Source of the DNA: Microbacterium pygmaeum
Lineage (GTDB): Bacteria > Actinomycetota > Actinomycetes > Actinomycetales > Microbacteriaceae
NCBI RefSeq assembly: GCF_900100885.1
Contig: NZ_LT629692.1
Location: 2,170,001 to 2,234,000, forward strand
Reading direction: 5' to 3'
DNA length: 64,000 bases
The position numbers and the translations under genes are program-made. A model generated the notes under the pieces. The model was given only the letters and a program-made list of their open reading frames with translations. It had not been told where the DNA came from and searched no databases. Below, in pieces: positions 58,071-64,000 of the stretch (its first letter is position 1; each line of letters opens with the position of its first letter).

Positions 58071-58105
58071 GCGCACAGGCTAGGCGCTCCGGCTATCGTT
58101 GCGCC

Positions 58106-58384
58106 ATGCCATCGGTCACGGATTGGATCTCGAGCATCAGTTCACTTGTCGGCGGCCTGACGGGAGCGGGTGCGCTGGTCGTCGCGATCCTGAGCTACCT
58201 GCGGTCGAGCCGGGCGCTGGCTGCTGATGCGCAGACCCGCGATGCGGTCGGAGCCACGCTGGACGCGATGCAGGCGCTGGGCCGCACGGTCAGACCTCAT
58301 GCCACGCTGGACGCGGGTCGCGAACCCGATGCGCAGGAGGCGTTCGAGTCGGCGGTGCGAGAGGCTCGGCGCACGCTGATCTGA
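58106..58384 (+). CDS. Small membrane-anchored hypothetical protein
   Basis: A 92-residue protein with one hydrophobic helix (about 12-33, GGLTGAGALVVAILSYL) and a soluble, Ala-rich part (RALAADAQTRDAVGATLDAMQALG). No family recognised. ATG 58106 is 6 nt behind TATCGT (58094-58099). Divergent from the repeat protein across 35 nt. Confidence 0.62.
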   Translation: MPSVTDWISSISSLVGGLTGAGALVVAILSYLRSSRALAADAQTRDAVGATLDAMQALGRTVRPHATLDAGREPDAQEAFESAVREARRTLI

Positions 58385-58387
58385 AGA

Positions 58388-58615
58388 TCAGGGGCAGACT
58401 CGGACACGGTGTCCGTCGAGGCTGACCACGTCGCCAACCTTCAGCTGCCGGCCGCGGCGACGATCGACCTCGCCGTTCACCGATACGAAGCCGTCGATGA
58501 TGGCCTCTTTCACGTCTCCGCCGGAGTCGAGCAGCCCAGCGAACTTGAGGAACTGACCGAGGCGGATCATCTCGCTGCCGATCGGCACATCGCGGATCGG
58601 ATGCTGCGTGGTCAT
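58388..58615 (-). CDS. S4 domain RNA-binding protein (YbcJ-like)
   Basis: A 75-residue single S4 domain. IRLGQFLKFAGLLDSGGDVKEAIIDGFVSVNGEVDRRRGRQL and KVGDVVSLDG match YbcJ-like S4 proteins, which bind RNA and may act on ribosomes or tRNA. ATG 58615 is chosen. It sits 10 nt after the end of a fragment of another frame (see 58625-58714). Confidence 0.88.
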   Translation of the reverse strand: MTTQHPIRDVPIGSEMIRLGQFLKFAGLLDSGGDVKEAIIDGFVSVNGEVDRRRGRQLKVGDVVSLDGHRVRVCP

Positions 58616-58624
58616 TCCGGAATG

Positions 58625-58714
58625 CTATCCGGTGAGCGGATGCTGCTGGAGGAAGTCCGGGATGACCTCCGTCACCCGCGGGTCGTCGATGTTCTCCAGC
58701 AGAATAGAAATGGG
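58625..58714 (-). other. Possible gene remnant upstream of the S4 gene
   Basis: A stop-bounded 29-codon stretch without a start codon reads PISILLENIDDPRVTEVIPDFLQ and ends HPLTG and TAG, 10 nt before the S4 start on the same strand. It looks like the C-terminus of a protein whose remainder is missing. No family recognised; it could also be chance. Confidence 0.2.
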
Positions 58715-58787
58715 TCATATGGCCGAATTCGCATAGGTTCGTCAGAGGGCTTGTGAACGGCCGGCCCACACGAGAGGAACCTGGACT

Positions 58788-60227
58788 ATGGATCTGTTCT
58801 TGCTCATCGGCATCGCGGTCGCCGCCGGAGTCATCTTCTTCCTGGCGCTGATCGGGTTCTTCATCTTCCGCGCCTGGTACCAGGTCCCGAAGGCTGACGA
58901 GGCGATCGTCATCGTCGGAAAGAAGGCCCGGGACAGCACCGAGGGCGAAGCGAACAAGATGACCGTCATCAGCGGTCGTGGAGCGTTCGTCAACAAGCTG
59001 ACGCAGCGCTCGGACAAGGTCTCGCTGCGGTCACGCCAGATCAAGTTCGAGCCGACCGCGCAGACGATCAACGGCGTCACCATCGACCTGACGGGTGTCG
59101 CACTGGTCAAGATCGGCTCGACGCCGGACCAGGTCCGCCGGGCTGCCGAGCGCTTCGCCTCGCAGGATGACGCGATCGTGATCTTCACGACGGAACAGCT
59201 GGAGGGCGCGCTTCGCGGCGTCGTGGCGAAGCTGACGGTCGAGCAGGTCATGCAGGATCGACAGAAGCTCAGCGACGAGATCGCCGAGGGCATCTCGGGC
59301 GACCTGCTCGCCCAGGGCCTGGTGCTGGACTCGTTCGCCATCCAGGGCATCACCGACAAGAACGACTACATCTCCGCCCTCGGCGCGAAGGAGGTCCAGC
59401 GTGTCAAGCGCGAGGCCGACATCGCCGAGATCGATGCACTGCGGGAGGTCAAGAAGCGTCAGCTCGCCGCCGACGAGGCGAACCTCATCGAGCAGACCGC
59501 CCTGGACAAGAACTCGGCTGCGGCCCAGTCCGAGGTCGGTCGCGCGAATGCGCAAGCCGAGCAGTCGGAGAACCTCGCTCGCGCCGAGGCCGAGCAGGGC
59601 GTCCTGCTGCAGGAGGCGAACAACACTCAGGCGCGCCTCGACGCCGAGGTGAAGAAGGTCGCCGACGCCGATAAGTACAAGCAGCAGACATCCGCGGATG
59701 CCGAGGCGTACCGCCAGCAGAAGAAGGCGGAGGCCGATCGCCAGGTCGCCCAGGAGCGGGCCGACGCCGAGGCCTACGCCGTCCGCGCGCAGGCCGAGGC
59801 GCGCGAGGCGTCCGCGGCGGCGGAGGCGGCAGCCGTGCGGGTTCGTGCGGAGGCGGAAGCCGAGGCGATCCGCCTGCGCGGTGCGGCCACAGCGGAGGCG
59901 ATCGCGGCTGAGGCCGCAGCTCTGCGTGAGAACCAGGATGCGATCCTCACGCGAGAGATCATCGGTCAGCTCCCGCAGCTCATGGCCGAATTCGCGAAGG
60001 GCTACGAGCGGGTCGGGAGCATCACGCTGATCGGCGGCGACAGCGCGGCCACCCACATCGCGCGTGAGCAGTCGACGAGCCTGACCGCGACGTTCGAGAG
60101 CGTGAAGGCGGCGACCGGCCTGGACCTGAGCGCCGTGATCCAGGGACAGTCGCTCGGGCGTGGACTCGCCGAGGGGGCTGCGCAAGCCGCCGCCTCCTCC
60201 GGCGAGGTCGAGGTGCCTGTGGCCTGA
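58788..60227 (+). CDS. Flotillin family protein (SPFH domain)
   Basis: A 479-residue membrane scaffold. An N-terminal helix (about 3-27) anchors it, the SPFH domain follows (DEAIVIVGKKARDS through residue 200 or so), then a long Glu/Ala-rich coiled coil with EAEAEAIR and AEAR repeats, ending in a Gly/Ala region. Flotillins organise membrane microdomains. AGAGGA precedes ATG 58788. No NfeD-like partner is visible on either side. Confidence 0.92.
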   Translation: MDLFLLIGIAVAAGVIFFLALIGFFIFRAWYQVPKADEAIVIVGKKARDSTEGEANKMTVISGRGAFVNKLTQRSDKVSLRSRQIKFEPTAQTINGVTIDLTGVALVKIGSTPDQVRRAAERFASQDDAIVIFTTEQLEGALRGVVAKLTVEQVMQDRQKLSDEIAEGISGDLLAQGLVLDSFAIQGITDKNDYISALGAKEVQRVKREADIAEIDALREVKKRQLAADEANLIEQTALDKNSAAAQSEVGRANAQAEQSENLARAEAEQGVLLQEANNTQARLDAEVKKVADADKYKQQTSADAEAYRQQKKAEADRQVAQERADAEAYAVRAQAEAREASAAAEAAAVRVRAEAEAEAIRLRGAATAEAIAAEAAALRENQDAILTREIIGQLPQLMAEFAKGYERVGSITLIGGDSAATHIAREQSTSLTATFESVKAATGLDLSAVIQGQSLGRGLAEGAAQAAASSGEVEVPVA

Positions 60228-60277
60228 GCCTGCGGTTCGCTCGGAATTCGCCGGGCTCCGATCGCATTGGGAACTGT

Positions 60278-61300
60278 ATGCGTGCCATCGTCTACTCCCA
60301 GTCCGGTCCGTCCTCCGTCCTCCAGCTCGTCGAGCGCGAGACTGCCGAGCCGGGTGTCGATGAAGTCCGGGTCCGAATCGCGGTCTCCGGCGTCAACCCG
60401 ACGGACTGGAAAGCTCGCGCGGGTGGCAAGCCACTGGCATCCGCCGACGTCGTCCCCAATCAGGACGGTGCGGGCGTCGTCGATGCCGTCGGCTCCGATG
60501 TCACGGACCTGGAGGTCGGCGACCGCGTGTGGCTGTTCCTGGCCGCACACGAGCGACCGACCGGCACGGCGCAGGAGTACACCGTGGTCCCGGCGAGCCG
60601 GGTCGTCCGGTTGCCGCAAGGTGTCGGCTTCGATGTCGCAGCGAGCCTGGGCGTTCCGGCCATGACCGCACACCGCGCGCTCACCGTTCACGAGTTCGGC
60701 CCCGCCCGCCTGACACCCGGCGCACTCGACGGGCGGGTCGTCCTGGTGCAGGGCGGCGCCGGCGCCGTCGGGCATTCCGCGATCCAGCTGGCTGTGTGGG
60801 CCGGAGCGACGGTGGTGGCCACCGTGAGCAGCGACGAGAAGGCGGCGCTGGCCAGCGCCGCCGGCGCACACCATGTGGTGCAATATCCGGATGCGGGGCT
60901 GTCGGAGCGGATCGTGTCCCTCGCGCCGAACGGGGTCGACCACGTCGTCGAGGTCGCGCCGGCGCAGAACGCCGCGCTCGACGTCGAGGTCCTCGCCAAC
61001 CACGGCAGCATCGCGTACTACGCGAACAACAACGGCGAGGAGTTCACGGCGCCGATCGTCGCCAGCTTCGCGAAGAACGCCCGCTGGCAGGGGCTCTTGC
61101 TGTACACCGTCGGCCCCGAGGCGCTCACCGCGGCAGCGGAGGACATCACCGCAGCACTGGCGGCCGGTGCGCTTCCCGTCGGCGCGGACGCCGGGATGCC
61201 CCTGACCTGGTTCGCGCTGGAGGAAACTGCCGCCGCGCATGACGCCGTCGAGCGCGGCGCCACCGGAAAGGTGCTCATCAGGGTCGCTGAGCTGGACTGA
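60278..61300 (+). CDS. NADPH:quinone reductase-like MDR protein
   Basis: A 340-residue zinc-independent medium-chain reductase. Seen: GVNPTDWKARAGG, QDGAGVVDAVGSDV, the nucleotide-binding VVLVQGGAGAVGHSAIQLAVWAGA, and the C-terminal GKVLIRV. It belongs with zeta-crystallin-like quinone reductases. It is more distant from the protein at 18525-19478 than a tandem copy would be. Substrate unknown. Confidence 0.9.
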   Translation: MRAIVYSQSGPSSVLQLVERETAEPGVDEVRVRIAVSGVNPTDWKARAGGKPLASADVVPNQDGAGVVDAVGSDVTDLEVGDRVWLFLAAHERPTGTAQEYTVVPASRVVRLPQGVGFDVAASLGVPAMTAHRALTVHEFGPARLTPGALDGRVVLVQGGAGAVGHSAIQLAVWAGATVVATVSSDEKAALASAAGAHHVVQYPDAGLSERIVSLAPNGVDHVVEVAPAQNAALDVEVLANHGSIAYYANNNGEEFTAPIVASFAKNARWQGLLLYTVGPEALTAAAEDITAALAAGALPVGADAGMPLTWFALEETAAAHDAVERGATGKVLIRVAELD

Positions 61301-61477
61301 CCGGCCGCACCGCTCGAACCTTTCGCACCGGTCGGGGCGCATCCGACGCCACATCTCGATCAGGCCGCGACACGCGCGTGGCGATGAGTGGCGACCGACC
61401 TGCACAGTCAGGTGTCGCAGTCTCGCGACGCTTCGCACAACCGCGCCGGCACCCGACCGTGCTCGAAAGGAATCTCA

Positions 61478-62041
61478 ATGAACAAGCTCGCCAAGGGCGC
61501 GATCGCCGGCGCCGCAGGCCTCGTGCTCCTCCTCGGAGGGGCCGGAACCTTCGCCTTCTGGAACGCCAGCGCCGGCATCTCGGGCGGCACCATCGTCGCC
61601 GGAAACCTGAACGTCGTCAACGACGGAACCGCGGGTGCCTGGGCGGATCAGAGTGGCAACCCCATCGACATCGCGACCTACAAGATCGTCCCGGGCGATG
61701 TCCTGACCTACACCGACGACCTCACCGTCGTCGCCGTCGGTGACAACCTCGTGGCGAGCCTGAGCCTCTCGGACCAGTCGATCGCGGCGAGCAGCGCGGC
61801 GCCGGCCGACGTGAAGCTGGCGCAGTACCTCACCGAGTCCGCCGAGCTCACCGCATCCGGCGCCGGAATCAGCGGCACCGGTCCGTACACGATCACCGCC
61901 GGTACCGCGGGCGTGAACAGCACCGTCACCGTCGAGGTCACCATCACGTTCCCTGCCGGCGCCGCGGGGGAGTACAACGACGCCAAGCTCGGCTCGGTCA
62001 GCCTCAGCGGCATGAACGTGGTTCTGACGCAGACCCTCTGA
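61478..62041 (+). CDS. Alternate-type (SipW-dependent) signal peptide exported protein
   Basis: A 187-residue secreted protein. N-terminus MNKLAKGAIAGAAGLVLLLGGAGTFAFWNASA is the alternate signal-peptide type (TFAFW before the cut) recognised by SipW-class signal peptidases. The mature part is rich in Val, Thr, Ser and Gly with beta-strand periodicity, as in camelysin/TasA-like surface proteins. GAAAGGA lies upstream of ATG 61478. It is the first gene of a cluster ending with the peptidase. Confidence 0.83.
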   Translation: MNKLAKGAIAGAAGLVLLLGGAGTFAFWNASAGISGGTIVAGNLNVVNDGTAGAWADQSGNPIDIATYKIVPGDVLTYTDDLTVVAVGDNLVASLSLSDQSIAASSAAPADVKLAQYLTESAELTASGAGISGTGPYTITAGTAGVNSTVTVEVTITFPAGAAGEYNDAKLGSVSLSGMNVVLTQTL

Positions 62042-62053
62042 TCCGGCGGATCC

Positions 62054-62653
62054 TTGGTCGCACCCGCAGTCGGGCGCGGCGCGCGCATTCGGCGCCGCCG
62101 CGCCCTTCGGCGTTCCCTGCCGGCGCGGTTGATGACGAGTGCGGCGACGATCGGCGCGGCGGTGGTGCTCGCCGTCGCGACAGCCGGTGGCACGTACGCG
62201 TCGTTGAGTGCAGCCACCCCCGTCGCCGCGGGAGGAACGCTGCGCGCGGGAACCACGGCGATCAGCATCTCCTCTCCGCTCGCTGTGCCCACGTCCGCGC
62301 TCTATCCGGGACGAACGGTCGCCGGCTCCGGTACGGTGACCAATTCCGGCACCACGGCCGTCCGCCTGCGCGTGGCAGGCCTCGCATTGAGCAGCGCCTC
62401 GAACGCGTTCTCCAGCGCGCTGGTCGTGGGCGTCTCGGTCGTCGCCGCGGCGTCTGCGTGCACCGTTGCGACCACCCCGCAGTGGACCGGATCGTTCGCC
62501 TCCGCGACACCGACCGAACTGCCCACGACGCTCGCGGTCGGCGCATCCGCCGTCGTGTGCGTGCAGGTGAGCCTTCCGCTGTCTGCTCTCGCCGACGCCG
62601 GCGGCAAACCGGCGGCGACCTTCACCGTGTCGATCGACGGGCGACAGACGTGA
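62054..62653 (+). CDS. Exported Ala/Ser/Val/Thr-rich protein of the SipW cluster
   Basis: A 199-residue protein with an Arg-rich N-terminus (RGARIRRRRALRRSLPARL), a hydrophobic helix (about 27-47) with TYASLSAAT, then a beta-rich Ala/Ser/Thr/Val part (VTNSGTTAVRLRVAGLALSS). Likely exported by the same peptidase. The start is TTG 62054, 12 nt after the previous stop; MTSAATIGAAV (residue 27) is a possible later start. Its stop overlaps the next start (GTGA). Confidence 0.7.
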   Translation: MVAPAVGRGARIRRRRALRRSLPARLMTSAATIGAAVVLAVATAGGTYASLSAATPVAAGGTLRAGTTAISISSPLAVPTSALYPGRTVAGSGTVTNSGTTAVRLRVAGLALSSASNAFSSALVVGVSVVAAASACTVATTPQWTGSFASATPTELPTTLAVGASAVVCVQVSLPLSALADAGGKPAATFTVSIDGRQT

Positions 62654-63585
62654 GCGCGCGAAGAGTGCACGGAGCGGATGCCTCGGCGCGAGGAATCCGG
62701 GGAGGGTGGCGGCTGTTCGGCGGCACGTTCCTGACGGTGCTCCTGCTCGCGGTCGGTTCATCCGCCGGCGCTCTGTGGACCACTGGCGCGGTCCCGCTCG
62801 GCGCGACGGCGAACGTCGCCACCGCTGCAGCGACGTCGACCGGTGCCACGGCGCTCACCCGCACCTATCAGTTCACGCCCGCGAATGCCGCGACGCAGAA
62901 CATCCGCATCGCCCCCATCGTGTACACGAACACCGGCACCGCACCGCTCGCACTGAGCGCGACGATGTCGAACAACACGGCGCCGCTGGCCGCGAACGTG
63001 TCGCTCACGTACTGGGCGGGCTCGGGAGGAGCGTGTGCCGCCAGTATCCCCGCGACCGGCGTCTCCGTCGGAACGCTTGCGGCACCGCCGGCGCTACCCG
63101 CGGCGCTCAGCGCGGTTCCCGTCGGTGGCGCGGTGACGCTGTGCACGGCGACGAGCCTGTCCACCACGATGCTCGTCAGTCAAGGACTCTCCGTCTCGCC
63201 GACGCTCACCCTCACCGGGCGCGTCGGCGCGAACTGGATCGCGTCGGTGCCGCTCGCCTTCACCCAGTCCGTGTATCGGGTGCCCGACCCGACGGGGCTG
63301 ACCTGTGCTCAGACGGGAGCGCTGAACAACATCGCGACGTTGAGTTTCACGGCGGTGCCCGGTGCATCGTCGTATCGCGTGGTCCGGGCAACCGGCGGAA
63401 CGCTGATCAAGACCGCCACGACCAGCCCCATCACCATCACGGCGAACGACCTCGGGCTCGTCGGGCTGCTGACGATCGGCACCCTCCCCGTGCTCGTACA
63501 GGCGACCGATGCCACGGGCACGGTCTCGCCGGGCCTGCCGGCGACCGTCACGGTCCTCACGGTGATCGCGACCGGCTGCGGATGA
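62650..63585 (+). CDS. Exported beta-rich protein of the SipW cluster
   Basis: A 311-residue secreted protein. The N-terminus (SARRVHGADASARGIRGGWRLF) precedes a hydrophobic helix with GALWTTGAVPLGATANV, similar to the alternate signal type. The mature region is Thr/Ser/Ala-rich and probably has beta-sandwich domains; near 225-305 a fibronectin-III-like stretch (AVPGASSYRVVRATGG) is visible. Cys pairs (GACAASIP, TLCTATS, LTCAQTG, TGCG) may form disulfides. Coupled to both neighbours. Confidence 0.75.
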   Translation: MSARRVHGADASARGIRGGWRLFGGTFLTVLLLAVGSSAGALWTTGAVPLGATANVATAAATSTGATALTRTYQFTPANAATQNIRIAPIVYTNTGTAPLALSATMSNNTAPLAANVSLTYWAGSGGACAASIPATGVSVGTLAAPPALPAALSAVPVGGAVTLCTATSLSTTMLVSQGLSVSPTLTLTGRVGANWIASVPLAFTQSVYRVPDPTGLTCAQTGALNNIATLSFTAVPGASSYRVVRATGGTLIKTATTSPITITANDLGLVGLLTIGTLPVLVQATDATGTVSPGLPATVTVLTVIATGCG

Positions 63586-64000
63586 CCGAGTCGACGGTCA
63601 CCTCGCGCCGCGAGCGCCGAATCACGGCAGCGGCGATCGCCGCACGCGGGCGATCGCTCTGGCACTACCTGAACGTGTCGATCAGCGCGGCCGTCCTGAT
63701 CCTCGTTCTTGCGCTGGCGGTGATGACCATCGCGCTCCCGGCGCTCGTGGGCGGCCGTCCGTTCACGGTGCTGACGCAGTCCATGGAGCCCGGCCTGCCG
63801 CCCGGCACGCTCCTGGTGGTGCGCCCGACCGTCCCGGCGGAGATCCGCCTCGGCGATGTGCTCACCTATCAGATCGAGTCGGGCAAGCCCGCCGTGATCA
63901 GCCACCGCGTCGTGCAGAAGAGCTCCACAGCCGAGGGCACGATCTCGTTCATCACGCAGGGCGACAACAACGACATCCCCGATGACAAGGCGGTGCAGGA
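63582..64000 (+). CDS. sipW: Signal peptidase I, SipW type, C-terminus cut by window edge
   Basis: About 139 residues are visible; the rest lies past 64000. After a basic N-terminus and one helix (about 30-55), box B is VLTQSMEPGLPPGTLLVVRP with catalytic Ser near 67. Box D has AVISHRVV: His near 108 replaces the Lys of normal bacterial signal peptidases, as in SipW and archaeal/ER-type enzymes. The SFITQGDNNDIPDD stretch is box E. ATG 63582 overlaps the previous stop (ATGA); it presumably processes the three upstream proteins. Confidence 0.92.
   Translation, partial: MTESTVTSRRERRITAAAIAARGRSLWHYLNVSISAAVLILVLALAVMTIALPALVGGRPFTVLTQSMEPGLPPGTLLVVRPTVPAEIRLGDVLTYQIESGKPAVISHRVVQKSSTAEGTISFITQGDNNDIPDDKAVQ

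Noticed and set aside
57844..58083. A 79-codon plus-strand frame opposite the repeat protein
   Set aside because: The minus-strand reading has a leaderless -10 box and regular hydrophobic repeats; the plus reading is the acidic mirror of the repeat and has no promoter.
1..64000. CRISPR array, prophage or insertion sequence
   Set aside because: No regularly spaced direct repeats, cas genes, transposase or phage structural genes were found on either strand.

Overview
This window reads as a chromosomal segment of a high-GC Gram-positive actinobacterium of the family Microbacteriaceae, most likely Microbacterium or a close relative. The reasons are the very high GC, the many GTG and TTG starts, the actinobacterial order prfB-ftsE-ftsX-smpB-ssrA, HemQ-type haem synthesis, SCO4848-type and DUF3039 proteins, and many start codons placed 6-7 nt behind a TAnnnT box, which is the layout of leaderless mRNAs. 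No prophage, insertion sequence or CRISPR array is visible. Most of the window looks like core genome, with a few accessory islands.

Layout. 1-7.5 kb: haem genes, hemE-cgoX-hemQ-hemC-hemB-hemL in one overlapping minus-strand operon, divergent from hemA; hemD and the ferrochelatase gene are not here. 7.5-11.8 kb: a small membrane protein, a nitrilase-family amidase, an aminotransferase and a membrane-anchored trypsin/PDZ protease. 11.9-17.0 kb: wall-polymer genes (three CDP-glycerol glycerophosphotransferase-like enzymes and a GT2 transferase). 17-30.6 kb: maltokinase, a quinone oxidoreductase, small membrane proteins, a LicC-like nucleotidyltransferase, an ABC exporter pair, pncB, murI-rph-rdgB and a CDF metal exporter. 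30.7-34.4 kb: the divergent NHEJ pair ligD and ku. 35.2-40 kb: tRNA-Leu(TAG) and a seven-gene Tad pilus cluster. 40-41.4 kb: an orphan sugar-binding lipoprotein with LacI-type palindromes at its promoter. 43-51.5 kb: prfB, a GNAT enzyme, ftsEX, smpB and ssrA, with an efflux/peptidase/SIMPL operon in between.

51.7-56.9 kb is the most interesting accessory region. It is an ECF41 (SigJ-like) sigma-factor locus: the sigma gene is translationally coupled to a free-standing copy of its own C-terminal NTF2/SnoaL domain and lies between two paralogous NmrA-like NAD(P)-binding proteins. Four sites with the spacing (C/T)GTCACA-N16-(T/G)GTC sit in front of the sigma gene, both NmrA-like genes and the remnant of an alpha/beta hydrolase. 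The set looks like a compact, self-regulated regulon.

57-64 kb: several small unknown genes, including a Ser/Gly/Leu tandem-repeat protein, then an S4-domain protein, flotillin, another quinone oxidoreductase, and at the right edge a SipW-type secretion cluster: three exported proteins followed by their signal peptidase, which is cut by the window end.
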